Assembly: GCA_035560235.1 (NCBI GenBank)
Contig: DATMAG010000076.1
Span: 1 to 64,000, forward strand
Length of the DNA: 64,000 nt
DNA from: DASRDU01 sp035560235
Lineage (GTDB): Bacteria > Acidobacteriota > Blastocatellia > RBC074
Direction: 5' to 3'
The notes beneath the pieces were generated by a model. That model had not been told where the DNA came from and searched no databases. It worked only from the letters and a program-made list of their open reading frames with translations. Both the position numbers and the translations under genes were made by a program. Of this stretch, positions 54,196 to 61,591 are shown piece after piece; the first letter of the stretch is position 1, and each line of letters opens with the position of its first letter.

Positions 54196-55221
54196 GTGCG
54201 TTTCACCAGTCATCCGGTCATGCATTCACTCAACAGAATCTTTTTTCCTTCATTACTCCTTGTGTTTTTGCTCTGGGCGTCACACGGCAGCGCGGCTGCG
54301 CAGACTCTGGGACAGCGTCAGTTGCCCGACAATCTGAACATTACCGAAGCCCGAGGCAATGCTGAAACGCGCATGCCGATGCCGCCGAAGGTTGCCATCG
54401 GCAATGATCTTTACTGTGCCGGGTTCATCAATTCACTGCCCACACCGAATTACTTTCAGATCGTCGGCGCAGAGCATGAAAACACCCGCGCGCACTTCGG
54501 CCAGGGCGATGTCGTCTATCTGAATGCCGGGCGCGCACAGAGCGTCGAGGAAGGCATGCTCTTTTCAGTAGTGCGTCCGCGCGGCGATTTCCGCAGCCCG
54601 TTCAAGCACACTTCAGGCCAGCGCAACCTGGGCATTTTCACTTCGGAACTCGGCGTGCTGCGCGTCATCTCGGTGCAGGAAAACTCCGCCGTTGCCAGCA
54701 TCATTTTCTCGTGCGCTGACATGCAGCTCGGCGATCAGTTGCGCGCCTTCGAGCAGCGCACGAACGTTGCGACTGAACTGAGCGAGCCGCTGCCGCGTTA
54801 CAAACCGACTTCGGGCAAGAAGTGGGGCCGCATCGTGCTGCAGCGCGATCAGAAGGAGGTGCTCTCGCCGCGTGACGTGGTCTATATTGATCTCGGCAAG
54901 GACAACGGCGTGAATCCCGGCGACAAATTCACGATCTTTCGTTACTTCCCTGATGATGCCAATCCGGTGCGCTACGACGATGACGACGTGCAGGTGCGCC
55001 GCAGCGGAGGCTTTCAGAGCGACACCTACAAGGGCGGCACTTTTTCAAGCGATCATCCGCGCGAAGGTCGTCAGGCCGTCAAGAATGCGCGCAAGGAAGT
55101 GCCGCGCACCATTGTGGGCGAACTCGTCATCATCGCGGTGCAGCCGAAATCTGCCACCGCCGTCATTACCCGTACGACTCAGGAAGTTCATACCGGCGAT
55201 CACATCGAAGCTCGCCAGTAA
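54196..55221 (+). CDS. Secreted protein of unknown function with two related motifs
   Basis: The 341-residue protein has a signal peptide (FFPSLLLVFLLWASHG then SAAAQ). I do not recognise the family. Two similar segments, GDVVYLNAGRAQSVEEGMLF and RDVVYIDLGKDNGVNPGDKF, share the pattern DVVYxxxGxxxxVxxGxxF. Both are followed by a short strand (SVVRPRG and TIFRYFP). This looks like a duplicated small beta domain, similar in style to the FlgT C-terminal domain. The C-terminal part has VGELVIIAVQPKSATAVITR. GTG at 54196 follows AGGAGG by nine bases. A weak promoter-like TTGACT lies at 54101. Likely periplasmic or outer-membrane associated. Confidence 0.72.
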   Translation: MRFTSHPVMHSLNRIFFPSLLLVFLLWASHGSAAAQTLGQRQLPDNLNITEARGNAETRMPMPPKVAIGNDLYCAGFINSLPTPNYFQIVGAEHENTRAHFGQGDVVYLNAGRAQSVEEGMLFSVVRPRGDFRSPFKHTSGQRNLGIFTSELGVLRVISVQENSAVASIIFSCADMQLGDQLRAFEQRTNVATELSEPLPRYKPTSGKKWGRIVLQRDQKEVLSPRDVVYIDLGKDNGVNPGDKFTIFRYFPDDANPVRYDDDDVQVRRSGGFQSDTYKGGTFSSDHPREGRQAVKNARKEVPRTIVGELVIIAVQPKSATAVITRTTQEVHTGDHIEARQ

Positions 55222-55275
55222 GAGCGCGCCTGCGCTCAACCACAAACCCGACTGCCCGGATCAGGAGTGTTCCCC

Positions 55276-55896
55276 GTGTCAAAGTTCGTCTGCCTGTTTG
55301 TCTCTCTCCTTCTCATCGCGCTGACCGCAGGCTTTCAGCAACCGGCTCGCGGCAAAAAGGGATTCGTCAGTTCTGATAAATCCAGAGCCGGAGCGGGCAG
55401 CGCTGATTCATCACAGCCGCCTACGGCCTGGGGCCGCTACGCCTCAGTCAAAGGCGCGTTCTCGGTTCGCTTCCCCTGCGTTCCTGAAGCAAGACTTGAG
55501 CTGATGGAATTTCCGATCATCGGCGAGGCCGACTTTCATATGTTCAAGGCGACGGAAGGCGACGAAGTCTATATGGTCGCCTGGGCCGATCTCAGCACGG
55601 CGACCAAAGACAAAAGCGAAGAGTTCATTGTCAGCCTGCGCCAGAGCATTCTGAATCAAGCCTGTGAAACAATGAGCGAAAGCGTGGACGGGAAGAAGCC
55701 CGGTCAGGCGGAAACCTCGCTCAATGGCCATCCGGGCCGGGAATGCCGGATCGAATCATCTGCCGGGCTGGTCACGACCAGAATTTATGTGACCGACAAA
55801 CGGTTCTATCAGGTCATCTCAATCAGACCGGCGTACAAAAAAGATACCGCCGGAGCAGACAGGTTCTTTTCTTCATTCAGCATTTCGGCTGAGTAA
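55276..55896 (+). CDS. Secreted hypothetical protein
   Basis: The 206-residue protein has a Sec signal (KFVCLFVSLLLIALTAGFQQ). The rest is probably one alpha/beta domain of about 150 residues: FSVRFPCVPEARLELMEFP, FHMFKATEGDEVYMVAWADL, and near the end TTRIYVTDKRFYQVISIRP with FFSSFSIS, which resembles the envelope DUF1795-like fold in pattern. Function unknown. GTG at 55276 is preceded by AGGAG at 55263-55267. It follows the secreted gene at 54196 on the same strand, so they may form one unit ended by the terminator at 55914. Confidence 0.7.
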   Translation: MSKFVCLFVSLLLIALTAGFQQPARGKKGFVSSDKSRAGAGSADSSQPPTAWGRYASVKGAFSVRFPCVPEARLELMEFPIIGEADFHMFKATEGDEVYMVAWADLSTATKDKSEEFIVSLRQSILNQACETMSESVDGKKPGQAETSLNGHPGRECRIESSAGLVTTRIYVTDKRFYQVISIRPAYKKDTAGADRFFSSFSISAE

Positions 55897-55913
55897 ACGT
55901 CAGTCGAAAACAA

Positions 55914-55957
55914 AAACAGGACGAAGGCCCGCACGGGTTTTCGTCCTGTTATTTTTT
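55914..55957. terminator. Bidirectional intrinsic terminator
   Basis: A stem pairs AACAGGACGAA (55915-55925) with TTCGTCCTGTT (55940-55950), extended by GGCCCG/CGGGTT. It is followed by ATTTTTT on the plus strand and, on the minus strand, by TTTTTGTTTT. It lies between convergent genes and can serve both. Confidence 0.88.
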
Positions 55958-55981
55958 GGCAACCGCTGCATCAGCCGGTGA

Positions 55982-56707
55982 TCAGACTTCGCGTTTGACG
56001 ACGGGCAGCGAAGCGCTCGGTTCCCGGTCACGTCCGAGCTGTGCGCTCGCGCCCTGGTAGAACTGTCTGAAGTACCCGTACATTGACCAGCACGACGAAA
56101 TCACCACGATCCACAACACACCGCGCCCGAGTCCGTAAAAGATCACGCGCAGATCGAGCGAAGTCACATCGCCCGCGCCAAACAGATGCCCGATGGCCGT
56201 GTGCATTTCAGGCACCGTCCAGAATTTGATAATCGGGAAAGCCTTCGTCTCAACCGGCGGTCCGCCCGCGACCGAGGACATCATCAGCAGCGTGATCGCC
56301 ACGACCTGAGAAACCATCTTGAACTTGCCCGCCGCTGAAGCCGCAATCACCCAGCCTTCCGCCGCCGCAATCGAACGCAGCCCCGAGACCGCGAATTCAC
56401 GTCCGATGATGATCACAACCGCCCACGCGGGAGCCAGATGATTTTCAACCAGTGAAATGAAGGCCGACGAAATCAGCAGTTTGTCGGCAATCGGATCAAG
56501 CAGGCTGCCGAGCCGCGAAACCTGCTGCCGCCGTCGCGCCAGATAACCATCCAGCATATCGGTCAGCGCCGCAGTCAGAAACAGCGCGACAGCCGCAATG
56601 TGCTGCGGCACTCCGATCCAGTCTTCAGAAAACTTCGTCAGCAGCACCACGACCAGCAGCGGCACGATGAAGATTCGCAGCAGTGTGAGCGTGTTCGGAA
56701 GATTCAT
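55982..56707 (-). CDS. pgsA: CDP-diacylglycerol--glycerol-3-phosphate 3-phosphatidyltransferase
   Basis: The 241-residue inner-membrane enzyme makes phosphatidylglycerophosphate. The CDP-alcohol motif lies in LDGYLARRRQQVSRLGSLLD with PIADK after it, giving the DG-x2-AR-x8-G-x3-D-x3-D pattern. Several membrane helices surround it. The protein is somewhat longer than usual (about 180-200), with inserts between helices before the C-terminus. The next step enzyme pgpA is at 42205. The gene probably continues an operon from nadE across a palindrome. Confidence 0.93.
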   Translation of the reverse strand: MNLPNTLTLLRIFIVPLLVVVLLTKFSEDWIGVPQHIAAVALFLTAALTDMLDGYLARRRQQVSRLGSLLDPIADKLLISSAFISLVENHLAPAWAVVIIIGREFAVSGLRSIAAAEGWVIAASAAGKFKMVSQVVAITLLMMSSVAGGPPVETKAFPIIKFWTVPEMHTAIGHLFGAGDVTSLDLRVIFYGLGRGVLWIVVISSCWSMYGYFRQFYQGASAQLGRDREPSASLPVVKREV

Positions 56708-56711
56708 AAGG

Positions 56712-56780
56712 CAGTGGTTAGTGGTCAGTTGTCCGCAGTCAGTTGCCTGTCGTCACACCGCAGTTAACTACTGGCCACTG
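56712..56780. repeat. Intergenic palindrome, TGGTTAGTGGTCAGT family
   Basis: The left arm 56712-56731 (CAGTGGTTAGTGGTCAGTTG) pairs imperfectly with the right arm 56761-56780 (CAGTTAACTACTGGCCACTG). The loop is about 29 bp. It lies between nadE and pgsA on the same strand. Confidence 0.78.
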
Positions 56781-56798
56781 ACAGGGGACTCCGGACCT

Positions 56799-58532
56799 TC
56801 ACCCGCGAAAGCAGTTGGTAATGGGCATCCGGCGATCACGTCCGAAGGCCCGCGTTGTAATCTTGATGCCTGGCGCGGCCTGACGGCGCTTGTATTCGTT
56901 GAGGTCAACGTTTCTCGCCACCCAGCGCACCGTCTCTTCATTGAAGCCTTCAGCCACGATGGCTTCAATGCTCAGGTCTTCTTCAACATAGAGTTCCAGA
57001 ATTGCATCGAGCACGGGATAGGGCGGCAGCGTATCCTGATCGGTCTGATTCTCGCGCAGTTCTGCCGAAGGCGGGCGCGTGATGATGTATTCGGGAATGA
57101 CCGGTTTGCTGCTGCGCCGGTTGACGAACTCGCAGAGTTCATAAACCAGCATCTTCGGCACGTCCCTGATGACGGCAAAGCCTCCGGCCATATCGCCGTA
57201 CAGCGTGCAGTAACCAACGCTGTTTTCGCTCTTGTTGCCGGTCGAAAGCACGAGCGCGCCGAACTTGTTCGAGAGCGCCATCAGAATGTTGCCGCGAATG
57301 CGCGCCTGAAAATTCTCTTCGGTCACGCCCATTGTCGTGCCGGCAAACAGCGGCTGCATCATCGCCAGATACTGTTTGAATGTCTCTTCAATCGTCACAA
57401 CGTGATAAGCCACACCCAGATTTTCGGCCAGCAATTCAGCATCGCGCGCGCTTTCGCTCGATGAATAACGCGTCGGCATAAAAACGCACGTCACGTTTTC
57501 AGGCCCGAGCGCATCAGCCGCAATGCAGGCCACAAGCGCCGAATCAACGCCGCCCGACAATCCAAGCACGGCGCGCCTGAATCCGTTCTTGCGAAAGTAA
57601 TCGCGCGTGCCTGTAACCAGCCCCAGATAGATTTCTTCAACGCGACTGAGCGGAGCCGCAATTGAAGGCGTAACGCGATCAGTCCGGGTTGCAGGTTTGC
57701 CCGCGCTCAGCGTTATGCGTTCGACGCGCAACCCGCTGGCTGAGACTTCAGGCTTTTCCTGCCGATGACGTGGGTCGTGCAGCCGTTCGCTGAAGACGCG
57801 CTCGGCATTGATGTCAGCCAGAATGAAATCCTCATCGAATGTTTTGCCGCGTCCGATGATCTGACCGCGTTCATCAATAATCAGGCTGTTGCCGTCAAAG
57901 ATCAGTTCGTCCTGACCGCCGACCAGATTTACATAAGCGATGGCTACGGTATTGTCTTCAGCGCGCGTGGCAATCATGCGCTCGCGGTCGCGCCCCTTGC
58001 CTGCGTAATAAGGCGAAGCCGAAATGTTGACGATCAGGTGCGCTCCCGCGAGGGCCTGCGCCTGCAACGGCCCGCCCGGATACCATATGTCCTCGCAGAT
58101 GTTCACGCCGATGAGCACATCACCGAACGCAAAGACCGGAGCCGCACCACCGGCTTTGAAATACCTGAACTCATCAAAGACGCTGTAATTCGGCAGGTAG
58201 GTTTTGTGATAGACGCCCTTCAGTTCACCGTCGCAGATGATGGCCGCCGCATTGTGAATATCCGAAGTCCGGTCAACAAACCCGACAATGCTGGTGATGC
58301 TCTTTGAAGCGGCGACGATTTCATCAAGCGCCTTCAGATTCGCGCTGATGAACTGCGGCTTGAGCAGCAAATCTTCCGGCGGATAGCCGGTGACAGACAG
58401 TTCCGGCACGGCAACAATGTCAGCCCCCTCAGCGCGGGCGCGCTCAATGCTGGCAATGATCCTCGCCGTATTGCCCGCAAAATCGCCCACAGTCGTATTG
58501 ATCTGTGCCAGCGCAACGCGAATGATGCTCAT
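56799..58532 (-). CDS. nadE: Glutamine-dependent NAD+ synthetase
   Basis: The 577-residue protein has two domains. The N-terminal nitrilase-type glutaminase carries the catalytic Glu in IVAVPELSVTGYPPEDLLL, the Lys in GVYHKTYLPNYSVFDE and the Cys in IGVNICEDIWYPGG. The C-terminal synthetase has VLGLSGGVDSALVACIAADA and ends with the family sequence. It amidates deamido-NAD with ammonia from glutamine, the last step of NAD+ synthesis. It sits downstream of the shell-protein genes in the same direction, and rex at the head of the block is an NADH sensor, so a link to redox balance is plausible but not shown. Confidence 0.95.
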   Translation of the reverse strand: MSIIRVALAQINTTVGDFAGNTARIIASIERARAEGADIVAVPELSVTGYPPEDLLLKPQFISANLKALDEIVAASKSITSIVGFVDRTSDIHNAAAIICDGELKGVYHKTYLPNYSVFDEFRYFKAGGAAPVFAFGDVLIGVNICEDIWYPGGPLQAQALAGAHLIVNISASPYYAGKGRDRERMIATRAEDNTVAIAYVNLVGGQDELIFDGNSLIIDERGQIIGRGKTFDEDFILADINAERVFSERLHDPRHRQEKPEVSASGLRVERITLSAGKPATRTDRVTPSIAAPLSRVEEIYLGLVTGTRDYFRKNGFRRAVLGLSGGVDSALVACIAADALGPENVTCVFMPTRYSSSESARDAELLAENLGVAYHVVTIEETFKQYLAMMQPLFAGTTMGVTEENFQARIRGNILMALSNKFGALVLSTGNKSENSVGYCTLYGDMAGGFAVIRDVPKMLVYELCEFVNRRSSKPVIPEYIITRPPSAELRENQTDQDTLPPYPVLDAILELYVEEDLSIEAIVAEGFNEETVRWVARNVDLNEYKRRQAAPGIKITTRAFGRDRRMPITNCFRG

Positions 58533-58570
58533 TTCAGTTCACCAGTAAATCAGAACAATCAGCGCAAGAA

Positions 58571-58843
58571 TCAGTTTTTCCCGGCCTGTTCACGCAGCCA
58601 CCTGCGCAAATCAGCCGCGCTCTCGAAATCAAGCAGGACCTCGCTCAACTCTTCAACCTGCAAACAGGTCAGGCGCATTACTCTCTGCCTCAGGCTGTCT
58701 GGCATTCCACCAAATCGCGCCTTCATCAAATGAATTGCAGCCTCAGCCATTCCCTCCATTCGCCCAACCTCGAAGCCAATCGCGTAATTGAGCCACCACA
58801 CAGGATCAGATGAAAGCGCCAGCTTCAATTTTTTGGCTTCCAT
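58571..58843 (-). CDS. Small DUF4351-like protein
   Basis: The 90-residue protein ends in a segment resembling the DUF4351 domain found at the C-terminus of Rpn-type nucleases: ALMKARFG-like AIHLMKARFGGMPDSLRQRV followed by VEELSEVLLDFESAADLRRW. The nuclease part is absent. The N-terminal half (VWWLNYAIGFEVGRMEG) does not add a known domain. It overlaps the kinase gene by 19 bases and so is probably co-translated with it. It could be a remnant or a small binding protein. Confidence 0.6.
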   Translation of the reverse strand: MEAKKLKLALSSDPVWWLNYAIGFEVGRMEGMAEAAIHLMKARFGGMPDSLRQRVMRLTCLQVEELSEVLLDFESAADLRRWLREQAGKN

Positions 58844-59880
58844 ATATCTCTGTTTTTTGCTTTGTCCGGTCTGAATATCTGAATATTGCCACAGTAATCA
58901 CAAGCAAACACTAGCCACGCTTCTCGTTGAATATCATTGTCCGCATATTGAATATGCAAGAACCTGCTAACTTGATCTTGTTGAAGATTATATTGATCCC
59001 TTGTGTATGGATTGATTATGATTTCATAGGCTCCAATCCCACAGTAATTACAGGGTTGTGGAGCATTCAAATCAATTGCATGCGCTTTCATTTCAATCCT
59101 CCTGATGACAGTATCAACAGCATCAGCGAGTTTATCGGCATCAGTAAATCGCTTCGATTTATCAAACACAATCGTCTTGTCCAGCAAATCATATATCAGA
59201 AAGACTGCTGAATCTCTTTGGCCTGTGGTCAGATCAAAGGCGGCTTCACGATGTTTCTCCCGAGAAAAGATTCGGCCTGCCATCATCCAGTAAAGAACCT
59301 TTCCCAGAGAATACACATCTGATTCAGGCCCGACATCTTCCGCTCTTCCATTTTCAAGTTCGGGAGCAGCATACCAGAGCGACCCTGCGACCTCATCAAT
59401 CAGGGTTACCCGCTCACCTTCTTCTGTCACAAAACAAATGCCGAAATCTCCAACAACAGGAATGCTTCGGTTCTGCCGGAGAAAGATGTTCTCCGGTTTT
59501 ATATCACGATGAACAACACCTTTGCTGTGTGCGTATCCAACCCCGCGACAAATCAGCGCGAATATCCTGAGGCGATCCAGCAATTCCACGCCGGACAGGC
59601 TCATTCGGCTCAGATGACCGTCTTCACAGTATTCGGTAACAAGGTATGGTTTGGGTGCTTCAAGATCGTAGTCAACAATTCTGACTACATTCGGATGAGA
59701 GAGTTTCAGGCAGGCTTCAATTTCTCTTCTGGCGCGATCAAAACGCCTGGGATTAAGCAGCCGTTTCAGAACAAACTGTCCCTTTTCTTCTGCCCCTTCT
59801 TCGACCACAAGAAAAGTAACGGCTTGCCCCCCGCCACCGAGTTGTTTTTGCTTGATCCATTTGCCGTATCTTTCAGCCAA
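58825..59880 (-). CDS. Ser/Thr protein kinase with C-terminal zinc ribbon
   Basis: The 351-residue protein is a Hanks-type kinase. The glycine loop is LGGGGQAVTFLV, the ATP lysine is in QFVLKRLLN, the catalytic loop is VVHRDIKPENIFL, the metal site is VVGDFGICF and the activation region ends in SLWYAAPELENG. From about residue 260 on there is a small tail with two knuckles, CNYCG and CDYCG, which should bind zinc. No membrane helix or sensor domain is present, so it is soluble. The DNA is more AT-rich than its neighbours. It lies 20 bases after the BMC-P shell gene. Target and signal are unknown. Confidence 0.86.
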   Translation of the reverse strand: MAERYGKWIKQKQLGGGGQAVTFLVVEEGAEEKGQFVLKRLLNPRRFDRARREIEACLKLSHPNVVRIVDYDLEAPKPYLVTEYCEDGHLSRMSLSGVELLDRLRIFALICRGVGYAHSKGVVHRDIKPENIFLRQNRSIPVVGDFGICFVTEEGERVTLIDEVAGSLWYAAPELENGRAEDVGPESDVYSLGKVLYWMMAGRIFSREKHREAAFDLTTGQRDSAVFLIYDLLDKTIVFDKSKRFTDADKLADAVDTVIRRIEMKAHAIDLNAPQPCNYCGIGAYEIIINPYTRDQYNLQQDQVSRFLHIQYADNDIQREAWLVFACDYCGNIQIFRPDKAKNRDIWKPKN

Positions 59881-59900
59881 GATTGCCTCCGGCCAAAGAA

Positions 59901-60170
59901 TCAGTCGGTGACTTCCACTGTGTCAATAATGCCGATGATGGCCGCATCAACCGGACGATCCTTCATCCCTTCGGCCATGCGCGCGCTGCTGCCTGAGACG
60001 ACCAGCACCTTTTCGCGGTAGCCTGCGCCGACCGTATCCACCGCGACCAGGTAGTTATTCTCGTCTTCGCCCTTGAGCGTAATCGGGCGAACGAGCAGCA
60101 GCTTGATGCCCTGAAGCCGCTCATCCTTGCGCGTGGCGACGACCGTTCCGAGAATGCGTCCGATGATCAT
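59901..60170 (-). CDS. Microcompartment vertex protein, BMC-P (EutN/CcmL type)
   Basis: The 89-residue protein is the pentamer that closes the corners of a bacterial microcompartment shell. MIIGRILGTVVATRKDERLQ and GIKLLLVRPITLKGEDENNY are the first strands; LVAVDTVGAGYREKVLVVSG and SSARMAEGMKDRPVDAAIIG with IIDTVEV complete the OB-like fold. Length and key Gly residues are typical. It is separated from the BMC-H gene by a TGGTCAG palindrome. The presence of BMC-P, BMC-H and aldolase makes a shell-forming locus likely. Confidence 0.95.
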   Translation of the reverse strand: MIIGRILGTVVATRKDERLQGIKLLLVRPITLKGEDENNYLVAVDTVGAGYREKVLVVSGSSARMAEGMKDRPVDAAIIGIIDTVEVTD

Positions 60171-60173
60171 AAG

Positions 60174-60259
60174 TCAGTGGTCAGTGGTCAGTGGTTAGTG
60201 GTCAGTGGTTAGTGACTCAGGTCTTCACTGACCACTAACCACTGACCACTGACCACTGA
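60174..60259. repeat. Intergenic palindrome, TGGTCAGTGGTCAGT family, inside the microcompartment locus
   Basis: The left arm 60174-60215 is six near-copies of TCAGTGG (some TTAGTGG); the right arm 60225-60259 is the reverse complement. They pair almost perfectly around a short loop. It fills the whole gap between the BMC-H and BMC-P genes, so the mRNA would form a very stable hairpin between them. Confidence 0.9.
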
Positions 60260-60262
60260 ATG

Positions 60263-60553
60263 CTACTTTCTGCCGCGTGATTCGTGGGCGACGGGGAGGC
60301 TTTCGTCAACTGAGGAGTGAGGACGCGGGATGACGTGAACGCTCACCAGTTCACCGACGCGGCGGGCGGCGGCGGCTCCGGCATCAGTGGCGGCTTTGAC
60401 GGCAGCGACATCGCCGCGCACGATGGCGGTGACGAAGCCTGCGCCGATCTTTTCGTAACCGATCAGCGTGACATTCGCGGCCTTGACCATCGCATCGGCG
60501 GCTTCGATCATTGCCACCAGTCCTTTTGTTTCGATCATTCCAAGGGCTTCCAT
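60263..60553 (-). CDS. Microcompartment shell hexamer protein, BMC-H (PduA/EutM type)
   Basis: The 96-residue protein has one BMC domain: EALGMIETKGLVAMIEAADA, MVKAANVTLIGYEKIGAGFV, TAIVRGDVAAVKAATDAGAA and AAARRVGELVSVHVIPRPH. The pore loop reads KIGAGF (residues 35-40), with Ala where PduA has Ser. The tail of about 15 residues is short and charged. The ATG at 60553 has AAGGAG upstream; a start further up at 60601 adds only unrelated residues. It should form hexamers that tile the shell facets. Confidence 0.95.
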   Translation of the reverse strand: MEALGMIETKGLVAMIEAADAMVKAANVTLIGYEKIGAGFVTAIVRGDVAAVKAATDAGAAAARRVGELVSVHVIPRPHSSVDESLPVAHESRGRK

Positions 60554-60597
60554 TCGGCTGTTGCTCCTTTCGGGGTTCGTGTGGCGCTCAGGCGCGC

Positions 60598-60777
60598 TCA
60601 CTTCACTTCATCCTTTTTTCTGATTTCGTAACCAGTGACAACGCTCTGGCCGTTCGGGTAATGCGTCCAGTGCCAGACGACTTCTTCATCGGGCTGCAGA
60701 TCGAGGCTGAGGATCTGCCCTGATAAATCTGTCATCCCGGCGTGCGGCGCAGTGACGGTCTCGTGTTCAGTATTCAT
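60598..60777 (-). CDS. Small protein between aldolase and shell gene
   Basis: This short gene encodes 59 residues and is easily missed. The ATG at 60777 is preceded by GGAGG (seven bases away), a stronger ribosome site than most in the locus. The product starts MNTEHETVTAPHAGMTDLSG and continues QILSLDLQPDEEVVWHWTHY, then PNGQSVVTGYEI, and ends in a basic RKKDEVK. It has no signal peptide or membrane helix. The clustered aromatic residues (WHWTHY) suggest a small beta fold or binding module. I do not recognise the family. Its position, tightly between aldolase and BMC-H, suggests a role in the compartment. Confidence 0.7.
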   Translation of the reverse strand: MNTEHETVTAPHAGMTDLSGQILSLDLQPDEEVVWHWTHYPNGQSVVTGYEIRKKDEVK

Positions 60778-60798
60778 GACTTTACCTCCGGTACACAG

Positions 60799-61590
60799 TT
60801 ACTGCCTGAACAGTCTGGCTGATTCCATCAATAATTCGACCAGTTCCGCGCGCGTCAGGGTGATCTGTTCATTGCCATCGGCACTGGCAGCATCACCCTG
60901 CCGACCAATGCCGCAGACCTGTCCGGTTCTCGCTTCGGGGCGCATCATGCCGCTGCGTTCGCGGATGTCGAAGAGCTTTTCAATCGCCCGGTCGGGAATC
61001 GTGTTTTCATTGCCGAGCGAACGCGCGATGAAACTGATCTTACAGGTATGTTCGAGCGTTTCGAGCTTGTTGAAGGCCTTTTCCAGCGTGTCAGCATACG
61101 CTACCGCGCCGTGATTCGCCATCAGCAGCGCGTCGTGAAAGGGCAGAAACGGCTCAATCGCGTCGGTCAGTTCGCGGGTCGAGGGGGTGCCGTAAGCGGC
61201 GAGCGGCACACAGCCGAGCGTCAGCACGACTTCGGAAAGAATCGCCTTGTCGAGCGACAGCCCCGCGACGGCGAATCCGGTCGCGTGCGGCGGATGGGCG
61301 TGAACGACGGCGTGAATATCGGGCCGCGCCTGATAAATCACCTGATGCATCGGCCACTCCGACGAGACGCGGTAATCAGTCGGTTCAAGCGGCTGGCCTT
61401 CGAGGTTGACCGTGACCATCATTTCCGGCTTCATCCAGCCCTTGCTGACGCCCGAAGGCGTGGCGATCAGGCGATTCGGCCCGACCCGCACGCTGATGTT
61501 GCCATCGCCCGCGACAAGCAGACCGCGTTCGTAACACCGCGTCGCAATGGTCACAATCTCGGCTCTGATTTTCTGTTCGTCAACTGCCAC
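60799..61590 (-). CDS. Class II aldolase (L-fuculose-1-phosphate aldolase-like)
   Basis: The 263-residue protein is a zinc-dependent class II aldolase. LVAGDGNISVRVGPNRLIAT starts the fold; E78 (SSEWPMH), H97 and H99 (VVHAHPPH) and H160 (MANHGAV) are the catalytic acid and zinc ligands. Typical FucA has about 215 residues; here the family core ends near 215 and a linker (GRQGDAASADGNEQ) leads to a terminal helix (ITLTRAELVELLMESARLF), like an encapsulation peptide. It would split fuculose- or rhamnulose-1-phosphate into dihydroxyacetone phosphate and lactaldehyde. The GTG start at 61590 follows the rex stop by one base. Confidence 0.9.
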   Translation of the reverse strand: MAVDEQKIRAEIVTIATRCYERGLLVAGDGNISVRVGPNRLIATPSGVSKGWMKPEMMVTVNLEGQPLEPTDYRVSSEWPMHQVIYQARPDIHAVVHAHPPHATGFAVAGLSLDKAILSEVVLTLGCVPLAAYGTPSTRELTDAIEPFLPFHDALLMANHGAVAYADTLEKAFNKLETLEHTCKISFIARSLGNENTIPDRAIEKLFDIRERSGMMRPEARTGQVCGIGRQGDAASADGNEQITLTRAELVELLMESARLFRQ

Positions 61591-61591
61591 G

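Noticed and set aside
60174..60259. Repeated TCAGTGG units as a CRISPR array
   Set aside because: Units are 7 bp and contiguous, with no spacers and no cas genes. The structure is a palindrome.
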